Shown: in pieces, positions 47,437 to 56,336 of the stretch
Numbering within the stretch: the first letter of the stretch is position 1
Layout: each line of letters begins with the position of its first letter
Source of the DNA: CAXBBB01 sp963793245
GTDB lineage: Bacteria; Bacteroidota; Rhodothermia; Rhodothermales; BA12
DNA length: 64,000 bases
Direction of reading: 5' to 3'
Assembly: GCA_963793245.1 (NCBI GenBank)
Contig: CAWBZG010000005.1
Coordinates: forward strand, 620,001-684,000
Position numbers and translations under genes: made by a program
Notes under the pieces: model-generated
Seen by the model: only the letters and a program-made list of their open reading frames with translations
What the model was told of the DNA's origin: nothing
Databases searched by the model: none

Positions 47437-49929
47437 ATGCGACACGTGCCGCCCCTAACTCCTACGACTCAGCAGAGCACATTGCTCTACTGGTCGACAG
47501 ACGCCGATCTGGTGCTTCGGACGTGGTCCGCAGCAGTCGACCAGATGGCTGGCGCTGCGGTGACACACGGCAACTCAGTCGACGTGCTGATCCAGGCGCT
47601 GGGTTTTCCTGACATCCTAGTTGCGGCTCACGACGCGGCGCGCGGCGGCGTCGTGTCGCGCTACGATCTGGCGTGGAACGGCGGCAGCCTGAGCGTCGAA
47701 GTGCGACCGGGCGAAGCCTTCGGGACACGCGGCGTCGCCCGGTTCGACCCGAGTTCCAACGGAGAGAGCGGTTCGTCTCGCATCGCCACGCTGGACGTGC
47801 AGGGTGGCGTGATCGTCCACTGCGACGCAGAAGCGCCGCTGGTATTTGGTCGATCAAAGCTGATCGGTGTACCGCTGGAGGTGCTGCTCGACGCTGAGTT
47901 CGACGAGAGCATGGCGGCAGCATTCGACGGGCGGACGGAAAGCGTTCCTCTCGTGCGCTACCATTCGGGCAGGGAATCGGCTGGGCTGGCCGAGGTGCAT
48001 TTCGAACCGCTGGGCGAGCACGCAGACGCGGTATGGAGACTCACCTTCTACCCGCTCGCCGAACAACCCGAAGCGCAGCGCGAGTTGGCGCGCCTCGCTT
48101 CGTACGCGCAGAACCATCCGCATCCCATCGTCGAAATCACGCCGAGCGGCACCGTCCGCTTCGTCAACGACGCCGCGCATCGGAGCCTTCCCGAGTTGGC
48201 CGAGCGAGGGTTGAGCCACCCGTTTCTGTCGGATATGCCGCTCATCTCGACGGCCTCGGAAGCGCAGACTACGATCTCGCGTACCGTTCTGCTACCGGAC
48301 GGGCGCCGCTTCGAGCAAGAAGTGCGGCGCATGGCAGGCGGCAACGTGCGCGTGTTTGCCCACGAGGTCACGAGCGCCTCGAACGCTGCCGCCGCACTCC
48401 GCGACCAAGCCATGCAACGTAGCGTGCTGAACGACTCGCTCGTCTACCAGCGCGACCTCGCCCGAACGCTCATGGGTACGCTGGCCCTGCCCGTATTCGT
48501 AGTCGACGCGAGCGGCTTACCGACATACGCCAACTACGCGGCTGCAGCATTCACGGGCGTCCCGATGAGCAATATGTCCGGTCGCTTATTTCTCGACTTC
48601 GTCCACCCCGACGATAGGGAGCGAACATATCAGCAGTTCAGACAGCGTGCACAACGCGGCGGAGGGCGCTACGAGATCCGCCTTCTCCACGCCGACGGGT
48701 CATTTCGACCGGGACTCGTCACCGCCGCGCCGCTTTCGCACGCCGACGGAAGCTATGCTGGCTCCATCGCTACGTTTACCGACCTTACCGAGCAGGCCGA
48801 ACATCAGCATCACGTCGAGACGCTGCGCCGCTTTTACGAGAGCGTGCTGGCCGAACTACCCATCGAAGTCAGCGTGCTCGATGCCGACGGCTGCTACTTG
48901 TACCTCAACGCCGAGGCAGTCCGCAATCCGATCCGGCGCGAGGCCCTCATCGGCAAACGCCCGGGCGATGTGACCTCACCCAGCGAAACCGAGACGCATG
49001 TGATGCGAGCACGGCAGCGCTGGATCGAGACCATCGTGCGCACCCGGAAGCGAATCTCCGTCGTCGAACGACGAAACACGGACGATTTGGGCCACACGCA
49101 ACTCGTCCAGCAAACTGGAATCCCACTGCTCGCCGAAGACGGACACGTCACCTTCGTCGTCGTCTACGGCGTCGACATTGGCGAGCAGGTGGTGCACGAG
49201 CGCGAGCTGACGGCGGCGCGACGCGCGGCTGAGGAGATGAACACGCTCAAAACCACGCTCGTGACCAACATGAGCCACGAGATCCGCACGCCACTCACGG
49301 TCATCATCGGATTCGCCGATTTCCTGAGCGAGGACCTTCCGCCCGACACGGACCGCGAGCCACTCGCGTTGATCAAATCGAGTGGCGAACGGCTGCTCGA
49401 CATGCTCAACGACATCCTCGACTCGGCCCGCCTCGCGGCCCACTCCTTCCGACTCGACGTGCGTCCCTACGACGTGCGAGAGGTCGCTCGGTCCGTCGCC
49501 AACCTGTTTCGCCCCGAGGCCGAGGAGCGTGGCCTGTTTGTGACGTGCCGCGTTCCGTCCTCGCCCGCCCGCGCCGCCGTCAACATCGACGCGTTGCGCC
49601 GAGCGGTGAGCCACCTGGTCTCCAACGCGGTTCGGTTCACGCAGCACGGCGGGGTCGAAGTCGACGTGCGGAACGAGCAGAACTCGGTCGCCATCGTCGT
49701 TACAGACAGCGGAGTGGGTATCGACCCCGCATTACTGCCTAGCCTGTTCGAGCCGTTCAGTCAGGGATCGACGGGCGACACACGCTCGCATCAGGGCAAC
49801 GGATTGGGGCTTTCGATCGCGCGCGGATTGACGGAGACGATGGGCGGCACCATCTCCGTCGACTCCAGGATCGGCGCCGGATCGACGTTCATGCTCCGCT
49901 TCCCCCGCTTGGCGGACACTGCGCCGTGA
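47437..49929 (+). CDS. soluble PAS-domain sensor histidine kinase
   Basis: 830 residues without a membrane segment or receiver domain. The first 320 residues contain degenerate PAS-like modules. A clear PAS domain with PAC follows at about 345-460 (VFVDASGLPTYANYAAAAFTG), and another at about 465-590 (VLDADGCYLYLNAEAV). Then the HisKA H-box NMSHEIRTPLTVIIGF (phosphorylated H614) and the HATPase core: N box HLVSNAVRFTQHGG, G1 DSGVGID, F box LFEPFSQG, G2 GNGLGLSIARGL. It autophosphorylates and passes phosphate to an unidentified regulator; no response regulator is encoded in the window. It overlaps the DUF429 gene by 4 bases. Confidence 0.92.
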   Translation: MRHVPPLTPTTQQSTLLYWSTDADLVLRTWSAAVDQMAGAAVTHGNSVDVLIQALGFPDILVAAHDAARGGVVSRYDLAWNGGSLSVEVRPGEAFGTRGVARFDPSSNGESGSSRIATLDVQGGVIVHCDAEAPLVFGRSKLIGVPLEVLLDAEFDESMAAAFDGRTESVPLVRYHSGRESAGLAEVHFEPLGEHADAVWRLTFYPLAEQPEAQRELARLASYAQNHPHPIVEITPSGTVRFVNDAAHRSLPELAERGLSHPFLSDMPLISTASEAQTTISRTVLLPDGRRFEQEVRRMAGGNVRVFAHEVTSASNAAAALRDQAMQRSVLNDSLVYQRDLARTLMGTLALPVFVVDASGLPTYANYAAAAFTGVPMSNMSGRLFLDFVHPDDRERTYQQFRQRAQRGGGRYEIRLLHADGSFRPGLVTAAPLSHADGSYAGSIATFTDLTEQAEHQHHVETLRRFYESVLAELPIEVSVLDADGCYLYLNAEAVRNPIRREALIGKRPGDVTSPSETETHVMRARQRWIETIVRTRKRISVVERRNTDDLGHTQLVQQTGIPLLAEDGHVTFVVVYGVDIGEQVVHERELTAARRAAEEMNTLKTTLVTNMSHEIRTPLTVIIGFADFLSEDLPPDTDREPLALIKSSGERLLDMLNDILDSARLAAHSFRLDVRPYDVREVARSVANLFRPEAEERGLFVTCRVPSSPARAAVNIDALRRAVSHLVSNAVRFTQHGGVEVDVRNEQNSVAIVVTDSGVGIDPALLPSLFEPFSQGSTGDTRSHQGNGLGLSIARGLTETMGGTISVDSRIGAGSTFMLRFPRLADTAP

Positions 49930-50642
49930 CGCTCCGGGTGGCCGGAGCCGATGGGTGCAAGCCGGGATGGGTTGTCGTCGCGTTTTCAGTCGAATCGCCA
50001 GAACACGCCACCGTTACGCTCGCAGAGCACATCAGCGGCGTGAGCGATCAGCAGCCAGACCGCCTACTGATCGACATGCCTATCGGACTGCCCGACGTCG
50101 CCCAACGAGGCGGGCGATTGTGCGACAAAGCGGCTCGCGCACTTCTCGGTTGGCCCCGCAGTTCGTCCGTTTTCTCTCCTCCCGCACGCCCGACGCTGAC
50201 CGCAACAGACTATACCGACGCGCTCGTCCGCAATCGCGCCACCGATGCCGATGCGCCCGGCTTGAGCAAGGAGAGCTTCTACCTCTTCCCTCGCATCCGA
50301 GAAGTCGACGCCTGGATCACACCCCATCGCCAATCGTGGGCGAGCGAAGGCCATCCCGAAGTCTCGTTCGCCCGCATGAATGAGAGGCAAACCGGCGGCG
50401 GATCGCTGCGTCCGGGAAAACGCACGCCCGAGGGCCGACAGTTGCGCCGCGCCCTGCTCATCGGCGCAGGCTTTCGTCCCGACGAGTGGACGAAGCCCAA
50501 AGGCGCGGCGTGGGACGACGTGTTCGACGCTGCCGCCCTCGCGTGGAGCGCGGCGCGCTGGCTCGACGGATCGGGAATCGTCCTGCCCGGCACTGCGACC
50601 GAACGCGACGCACGCGGCTTGGAGATGACGATTCGTGCGTGA
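49926..50642 (+). CDS. DUF429-domain protein
   Basis: 238 residues with a GTG start overlapping the kinase stop (GTGA), so translation is coupled. DUF429 signature: AGADGCKPGWVVV at the N-terminus (an RNase-H-like Asp loop), LLIDMPIGLPD, CDKAARALLG, SSVFSPPARPTL, REVDAWI, EGHPEVSFARMN, and DDVFDAAALAWSAARW near the end with its acidic pair. The family has an RNase-H-like fold of uncertain activity, probably a nuclease. Pairing with a sensor kinase is unusual and may reflect only position. Confidence 0.85.
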   Translation: MTLRVAGADGCKPGWVVVAFSVESPEHATVTLAEHISGVSDQQPDRLLIDMPIGLPDVAQRGGRLCDKAARALLGWPRSSSVFSPPARPTLTATDYTDALVRNRATDADAPGLSKESFYLFPRIREVDAWITPHRQSWASEGHPEVSFARMNERQTGGGSLRPGKRTPEGRQLRRALLIGAGFRPDEWTKPKGAAWDDVFDAAALAWSAARWLDGSGIVLPGTATERDARGLEMTIRA

Positions 50643-50666
50643 ACGACTGCTCGTGTTCTATTTACT

Positions 50667-50768
50667 GTCGTCCCGGACTTGATCCAGGACGCAGAACGCG
50701 CTTCTCTGACTGACGAAAGCCAGCACTACGAAGAAACTCCTGGGTCCCGGCTCGGGGGCCGGGACGAC
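50667..50768. repeat. second-type palindromic intergenic repeat
   Basis: A 102-base element with ends GTCGTCCCGG and CCGGGACGAC (perfect inverted repeats) and an inner pair ATCCAGGA/TCCTGGGT. Similar in design to, but not the same as, the GTCATCC repeats at 4967 and 6078. It lies in the gap between DUF429 and the lipoprotein gene. Confidence 0.7.
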
Positions 50769-50791
50769 CGCTTGAGTGTAACTCAGAACCG

Positions 50792-51159
50792 TCAGTTCAG
50801 CACGATCTCGATCATAGTCGTGTCGCCTGCCATCACGTCGACCGATGTCGTGTCGGCTTGGTACCCGGCGACCGTTGTGCGCAGCATATGGGTGCCTGCC
50901 GGAATACCCCGAATGATAGTCTCGCCATCGCTGTCGGTTGCGGTGCCAAAGTTCGTGTTGAGCAGATGACGGTTGCCATTGAGACCCCGTTGCCATCGGC
51001 GTCGACAACGCGGCCCATTATGACGCCTCTTTCGTCTTGTGTTTCCATCACTTCGTCGACCGATTCGGCGACGGGACCGGGCGCAACGAGTCCGCTTTCG
51101 GGTTCGGATTCGCAGGCAGCAAAGAGTAAGACAAGCGAGAACAGCGTGAGGTAGCGCAT
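50792..51159 (-). pseudogene. carboxypeptidase-regulatory-domain lipoprotein, frame interrupted once
   Basis: Starts with MRYLTLFSLVLLFAAC (lipobox LFAAC, lipidated C16), an acidic linker, then GVIMGRVVDADGNGVSMATV, the first strand of a CarboxypepD_reg domain. At GAGCAGATGAC (50960-50970) the frame is lost. One extra C there continues it as LLNTNFGTATDSDGE, GIPAGTHMLRTTVAGY and DTTMIEIVLN, stopping at 50792-50794, which completes a normal 75-residue domain. Without repair the frame runs out at 50833 in unrelated sequence. It lies 4 bases downstream of the FtsX-type permease on the same strand. Confidence 0.8.
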
Positions 51160-51163
51160 GGAG

Positions 51164-53482
51164 TCAGCGGATGTGGAGGAGCGAAACGGTGGATCGGCGG
51201 AGCGCGCGTACGATGAGCGCCCAGACGAAAAGCGAAAGTACGAGCGTCAGCAGCACGACGACACTGATAATCGTCGGTAGCGGAGCGACGGCATAGGCGA
51301 AGCTGCCCAGCCAGTAGCGCACGAGCACATAGGCGACGGGCAGCCCGATCACGAGCGCCGTGAGGAACGGAGCCGCTGTCTCGCGCGCCAGCAGCCGGAC
51401 GAGCGCTAGAGTCGGTGCGCCGAACGTCTTGCGCACCGCCACCTCGCGCGACCGCCGCTGATGCGCGAAATGCGTCATGCCAACCAAACCCGACAGCGCG
51501 ATCGCCACAGCCAGTAACGCGAAAAGGCCGAATACGCGCGCCATCCGCTGCTCCTGATGGTATGCGGCGTTCAAGTGACCGTCGACCCAGCCGTACGAGA
51601 ACATCTGTCCAGGCGCGACGCGCTCCCAGACCGCGTGCAACTGCTCGACTACATCGCCTGCACCGGGCCGTGTGCGGACGAACAGCATCCCCGCGCTCCC
51701 TCTGGACTCGCGAATCACGAGCGGCGGAATCGGATCGTGGAGCGAGAAAAACCGAAAATCGCGCGTGACGCCGACAACGCGCATCTCGCCACCGTTCACC
51801 TCAACACTCGCGCCGACGGGGTCGCGCAAACCGAAGATGCGAGCGGCTCGCTCGTTGAGCAGGATCTCGGTTTCGGGTTGAGCGATCTCGCGCCCTGCGA
51901 TCAGTTCGATGCCGAACGTGTCGAGGTAGCCCGGAAACGTGTCGAGGTGCGGCATCTGCATGGAGGCGCCCGTCGAATCGCGCACGTACTCGGATAGGCC
52001 AAACTCGCCCGGCAAACGACCGGCGCTCACGCTCTCTACGATGCCCAGCGCATTCCACTCAGCCTGAAGCGTTTGCTGTCGCTGAGCCGAAACGCCACGC
52101 TGCGAACGCACAAACACGACGCCGCTCGCATCCATCCCCATCGGCTGCTCGGTCGCCCACCGCACCTGCTGCCAGACGACCGACGCGACAAGTACGAACA
52201 CCAGCGTCGCCGCCAGTTGCGCCGCTACCAGAACGCGTCTCAGCCCAAATCCCGACGGCGTCCCGCTTCCCGAGCGCAGAACGGCGACCGGATCGAGCCG
52301 AGCCAGCAGCAGCGCCGGATACCAGCCCGCGCCCAACCCGATGACCAGCGTCGCGCTCGCCAGCCCTATTGCTACCCATCCCCACTCACTCATGCCCGGC
52401 ACCAGTTCGATGCCCACCGCACGCCCGACAGGATCGACCAGCAGCACAACCAGACCAAATGCCACACCTGCCGCTCCGACCGCCGTCACGAGCGACTGCC
52501 CTAAATACCGCCGCACGACGCCGCCTGCAGACGCGCCGATCGTCTTGCGCACACCGACCTCAATGCTTCGCGTCTGATGCTGCGCCGTCGACAGCGTGAC
52601 GTGGTTGAGCGCCGCCATCAGCAATACGAGCAGCGCGCCCGCAGCAAATGCGTACAACGTCCGAGGATCGCCGCCGACGCTGATCTCGCTTATCGTGTTC
52701 GAGTGCAGGTATACGTCGGCGATCGGCAGCAGCGACAGGTCGATCAGGTCGCCCGTGCCGGGCGGCGATGCGCTCTCATCCACGTACGCATTAATACGGC
52801 TGGTAAGTTCGTCAGGGTCAACGCCTGGAGCAGCCCGCACGTAGGTGGCGGCGACGTAGCCGTTCCAGATGCGCCTTCCCTCCAAATCGGTAGGCAGTAA
52901 TGCGTCGAAGGTGACGTGCGTCAGCGGCTGATCCGGCGCGACGACAGCAGTGACGATGGACGGCTCTCGCACGTCTATCACGATCGATTCGCCCACGGCT
53001 GGACGGTCGCCGAACAACTGCCTCGCCAGCTTATGACTCAGCACGACGCCGTTCGGAGTCGCAAGCGCCGACGCGAGGTCGCCCTCGGACAGTCGAAACG
53101 GAAGCACGTCGAACAGGTCGGACGTGGCGAGAAATACGTCGTCGATCTCGGCCAGTGCGTTTGGATCGGAAGGCACACGCACTAATCCGCCTCCACCGCC
53201 GAGCAGTGATGCAGCAGCTTCGATACCGGGAAACCCATCCGCGAGCGGATCGACCAGCGCGCTCGGCCCTTGCGCATGTTCGGTTTCGACATCGCCGTGC
53301 GTCCACGTCATCTGGATGCGGTACGTGCGGTCGGCGGCGGGCCATGCATCGTCGTAGCTCGTCTCGCGCAGTGCGATCAGGCCGAGCAGCGCGCAGCAGA
53401 CGAACCCCGCCGTCAGCGACAGAAAAACGGCGGCGGACGCCCACGACAAGCGCGCGGTTTTTCGGCGGAGCAGATCCAGCAT
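51164..53482 (-). CDS. MacB/FtsX-type ABC transporter permease
   Basis: 772 residues with two copies of the MacB periplasmic-plus-FtsX module. There is an N-terminal membrane helix, a large periplasmic domain (about 45-275), a membrane triplet (about 275-410), then a second helix, periplasmic domain (about 450-640) and C-terminal membrane triplet (about 655-755). Motifs: SIEVGVRKTIGAS and SREVAVRKTFGAP, the cytoplasmic coupling loops that contact an ATPase. These permeases move lipoproteins, peptides or antibiotics or transmit mechanical signals. The ATPase is not next to it. It is flanked on both sides by related lipoprotein genes on the same strand. Confidence 0.88.
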   Translation of the reverse strand: MLDLLRRKTARLSWASAAVFLSLTAGFVCCALLGLIALRETSYDDAWPAADRTYRIQMTWTHGDVETEHAQGPSALVDPLADGFPGIEAAASLLGGGGGLVRVPSDPNALAEIDDVFLATSDLFDVLPFRLSEGDLASALATPNGVVLSHKLARQLFGDRPAVGESIVIDVREPSIVTAVVAPDQPLTHVTFDALLPTDLEGRRIWNGYVAATYVRAAPGVDPDELTSRINAYVDESASPPGTGDLIDLSLLPIADVYLHSNTISEISVGGDPRTLYAFAAGALLVLLMAALNHVTLSTAQHQTRSIEVGVRKTIGASAGGVVRRYLGQSLVTAVGAAGVAFGLVVLLVDPVGRAVGIELVPGMSEWGWVAIGLASATLVIGLGAGWYPALLLARLDPVAVLRSGSGTPSGFGLRRVLVAAQLAATLVFVLVASVVWQQVRWATEQPMGMDASGVVFVRSQRGVSAQRQQTLQAEWNALGIVESVSAGRLPGEFGLSEYVRDSTGASMQMPHLDTFPGYLDTFGIELIAGREIAQPETEILLNERAARIFGLRDPVGASVEVNGGEMRVVGVTRDFRFFSLHDPIPPLVIRESRGSAGMLFVRTRPGAGDVVEQLHAVWERVAPGQMFSYGWVDGHLNAAYHQEQRMARVFGLFALLAVAIALSGLVGMTHFAHQRRSREVAVRKTFGAPTLALVRLLARETAAPFLTALVIGLPVAYVLVRYWLGSFAYAVAPLPTIISVVVLLTLVLSLFVWALIVRALRRSTVSLLHIR

Positions 53483-53553
53483 GAGCGACGGATGGGCAAG
53501 TGATATCGTCCTAGACTACGAACAGGAGACGACGCTGCTCGACAGACTCAGAA

Positions 53554-53989
53554 TCATCCCCCACCTTGCCCCAGAAACGAGATCTGGTAGTCGAGTCGTG
53601 TCGTGTCGCCGTCTCGCACGTCGACGGCGACGCTGTCGAGGATCGCAGGACCGCGAAACTTCACGAATACCCGTCCCGGTGGCACCTGGGGAAGCACGTA
53701 GCGCCCGTCGCCGCCCGTCTTGGTCCCGATTTCGCGGGTTGTCGACGATGAGCGTTAGATCCTGCATCGACCTGCCGTCCGGCCCCGTGATGCGGCCTAC
53801 GATGACACCCGCGTTAGGTGGTGCGACGGCCTCGGGCGCCATCGGCGTGGTGTATACATCCGGCTCAGGCGTCACGTCGGGATCGGAAACCGACGCAGGC
53901 GGTGGTGGCATCTCGCGCGCATCGTCGTTCTGACACGCGGCGAGAGAGACAGACAAGAGCAAAAGAGCGGCGATGCGGAGCGCTGGCAT
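53554..53989 (-). pseudogene. second carboxypeptidase-regulatory-domain lipoprotein, frame interrupted once
   Basis: From the ATG at 53989: signal with SLAAC (lipidated C19), an acidic proline-rich linker, then GVIVGRITGPDGRSMQDLTLIVDN. At the GGG of 53736-53738 the frame is lost. Removing one base there gives REIGTKTGGDGRYVLPQVPP, VKFRGPAILDSVAVDV and DGDTTRLDYQISFLGQGGG, stopping at 53554-53556. The repaired protein is a paralogue of the lipoprotein at 50792-51159. As it stands, the open frame continues to 53516 in unrelated sequence. Confidence 0.78.
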
Positions 53990-54092
53990 GGAAAGGCAGT
54001 TCGGATGTGCCTTCCTCAACCGCATCTCCACGCGCGCTCTTCCGTCCGATTGCGACGCTGCCGGGAAAACCAGGTGGGATCTATGGACCGAG

Positions 54093-55628
54093 TCAGTTGG
54101 CCCAGGCGCTTCGGTCGAGCGAACGGTACTGGATGGCTTCGCTCAGATGTTCGGTCCCGACGCGCTCGCTGCCACCCAGGTCGGCAATCGTCCGGGCGAC
54201 TTTGAGAATGCGGTCGTACGCGCGTGCCGACAGGCCCAGCCGGTCGAGGGCCATACGCATCAGGTTCTGCCCAGCCTGGTCGAGCGCGCAATGCGTCCGC
54301 ACCTGAGGCGAGGACATCTGCGCGTTGCAGTGCGCCGACGATCCGGCCAGCCGCTCGGCCTGCACCGCCCGCGCCGCCACGACGCGCGCCCGCACGTCCC
54401 GGCTCGACTCGCCCGGCGCCTTGCGATTGAGTTCGTCGAACGGGACCGGCGCCACCTCAACGTGCAGGTCGATGCGATCCATCAGCGGACCGGACACTTT
54501 GCTCAAATACCGCTGCACCTGGGGCGGAGCGCACGTGCAGGCGCGTCCTGGGTCGTTCAGATGCCCACACGGACACGGATTCATCGACGCGACAAGCATG
54601 AAGCGCGCCGGATACGACAGCGTCGCCCGCGCCCTACTGATCGTGATCGACCCTTCTTCGAGCGGCTGACGCATCACTTCGAGCACTTGCCGCTTGAACT
54701 CGGGCAACTCGTCGAGAAAGAGGACACCATTGTGCGCCAGGCTGATCTCCCCCGGCAGCGGAGAAGCACCACCGCCGCACAATCCGGCGTCGGACACCGT
54801 GTGGTGCGGACTGCGAAACGGGCGTGTCGCCACCAATCCGCCAGCGCCGAGCGTGCCGCCGATGCTGTGGATCTTGGTCGTTTCGAGCGCTTCGTCCAAC
54901 GTCAGCGGCGGTAGGATCGTCGGGATGCGGCGCGCGATCATCGTCTTGCCGCTTCCCGGCGGTCCGACCAGCAAGATGTTGTGCCCACCCGCCGCGGCGA
55001 CTTCGACCGAGCGGCGCACGTTCTCCTGTCCGCGCACGTCCGACAGGTCGCGCTCATACGTGGCGGCGTCGCGAAAGAGCGCGTGGACGTCACGCGTGTG
55101 CGGATCGTGCGTCGAGCGGCCCGCCAGCAGTTCGTACGTCTCGCGCAGCGTCGCCACGCCGTAGACGCGCAGGCCCGTTACGACAGCAGCTTCGTCGGCG
55201 TTGGCGAGGGGACAGATGAAAGCGGCTTTTCCGTCGGCTCTGGCTTGAAGCGCGGCGGGCAACACACCTCGGACGCCACGCACGCTTCCGTCGAGCGCCA
55301 ATTCGCCTAAGATCGACACCTTATTGAGCCGGTCGGCAGGTAAGTCGGGCGCGAGGGCGGCGAGTAGGCCAACAGCAATCGGCAAGTCGAACGCCGCTCC
55401 TTCCTTGCGCACGTCGGCGGGAGCGAGGTTGACCGTCGTAGCACCACGCGGGACGGGCAGGCCGCTGTTTTTGAGCGCGGCGAAGACGCGGTCTCGGCTC
55501 TCGCGGATGGCGCCGTCGGGCAGACCGACGACGGTATAGCGCGGCATTCCGGCCTCGACGTGGGTTTCGATTTCGATGGGGAGCGCGTCGACGCCCATCG
55601 CCGTGCTGCTCCAGATGTGGCTGAGCAT
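54093..55628 (-). CDS. comM: YifB/ComM-family Mg-chelatase-like AAA+ ATPase
   Basis: 511 residues, the standard length. N-terminal Lon-substrate-like domain (VEAGMPRYTVVGLPDGAIRESRDRVFAALKNSG, VNLAPADVRKEGAAFDLPIA), a linker, then the AAA+ domain: DVRGQENVRRSVEVAAAGGHNILL, Walker A GPPGSGKTM, Walker B GVLFLDELPEF, RQPLEEG, sensor MLVASMNPCPCG, and RIDLHVEV. ComM is a branch-migration helicase used in natural transformation and recombination. The CPCG-type cysteines (CPCG, CTCAPPQ) of the family's zinc-like insert are kept. Divergent from the acidic-protein gene. Confidence 0.95.
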   Translation of the reverse strand: MLSHIWSSTAMGVDALPIEIETHVEAGMPRYTVVGLPDGAIRESRDRVFAALKNSGLPVPRGATTVNLAPADVRKEGAAFDLPIAVGLLAALAPDLPADRLNKVSILGELALDGSVRGVRGVLPAALQARADGKAAFICPLANADEAAVVTGLRVYGVATLRETYELLAGRSTHDPHTRDVHALFRDAATYERDLSDVRGQENVRRSVEVAAAGGHNILLVGPPGSGKTMIARRIPTILPPLTLDEALETTKIHSIGGTLGAGGLVATRPFRSPHHTVSDAGLCGGGASPLPGEISLAHNGVLFLDELPEFKRQVLEVMRQPLEEGSITISRARATLSYPARFMLVASMNPCPCGHLNDPGRACTCAPPQVQRYLSKVSGPLMDRIDLHVEVAPVPFDELNRKAPGESSRDVRARVVAARAVQAERLAGSSAHCNAQMSSPQVRTHCALDQAGQNLMRMALDRLGLSARAYDRILKVARTIADLGGSERVGTEHLSEAIQYRSLDRSAWAN

Positions 55629-55816
55629 CGTCTGAGGGGAAGGTGGGACAGGACCTTTCTAGACTCCAAAAAATCAGGCACGTAACCTCGGCGACGAGAA
55701 AAAGTCGGAGGCTGAGCAAAATCAGCAGCTTGGACGGAAACCCGGCGCTTGATGCGGGGTTGGGCGCCCGCTTTTCAGCGAGATCGTCTCGCGCTCCTCT
55801 CTTCCCATACCGACCC

Positions 55817-56221
55817 ATGGAAGATCTCTCCACCGACGGCAACATCAGCCGCAGCGTCCCCAGTGTCTCGCGCGAGCGGTGGCACGCCCACGTGCTGACC
55901 AAGATGAACAAGGGCTATCGTCTCATCATCGGCGAGCGCAAATCGGCCAACTTCCACCACCCGGCGCACGGCTACGAAACGTGCTCGCACGAAGTGGCGC
56001 GCAAGATGATGCTGTCCGGCGAGATCGTCGCCGTCGGCACGCACCGCTTGGGCACGATCTACGCGCTGCCCGTCCTGTCGAAAGCTCCCGCCCGTCCGCC
56101 CGTCGACCGTCACTCGGACGAAGACGAGGAGTACGATGCCGACTTCGCCCCGCTGGACCTGAGCGACTTCGGCGCCGACATGGAGCTGGAAGAAGTCGAG
56201 GTCGAGCACGAAGAAGACTGA
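55817..56221 (+). CDS. small acidic-tailed protein, unknown
   Basis: 134 residues from the ATG at 55817; the longer frame begins in the divergent promoter region. The N-terminal 90 residues form a compact domain with a conserved-looking core (WHAHVLTKMNKGYRLIIGER, SHEVARKMMLSGEIVAVG, LGTIYALPVL). The C-terminal 40 are almost entirely Asp/Glu with scattered hydrophobics. I do not recognise the family. The long acidic tail suggests binding to a basic partner or a nucleic-acid-mimic role (inference). A strong terminator follows 17 bases after the stop. Confidence 0.65.
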   Translation: MEDLSTDGNISRSVPSVSRERWHAHVLTKMNKGYRLIIGERKSANFHHPAHGYETCSHEVARKMMLSGEIVAVGTHRLGTIYALPVLSKAPARPPVDRHSDEDEEYDADFAPLDLSDFGADMELEEVEVEHEED

Positions 56222-56238
56222 CCTTCTCTGCTTTGTAT

Positions 56239-56277
56239 CAACGGGCGCTCTTTCCTAGGTGGAGAGAGCGCCCGTTG
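56239..56277 (+). terminator. intrinsic terminator after the acidic-tailed gene
   Basis: A 13-base perfect stem: CAACGGGCGCTCT (56239-56251) with AGAGCGCCCGTTG (56265-56277), then TGTTTGG. Confidence 0.85.
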
Positions 56278-56336
56278 TGTTTGGAGCGGTCAGCTCAATT
56301 CTCTCAGACGCCGAGAGGTCGGCGGTTTGAGGCGAT

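Noticed and set aside
50955..53745. Programmed ribosomal frameshifting in the two lipoprotein genes
   Set aside because: One gene would need -1 and the other +1, neither site has a convincing slippery heptamer, and other unrelated genes show similar single-base breaks.
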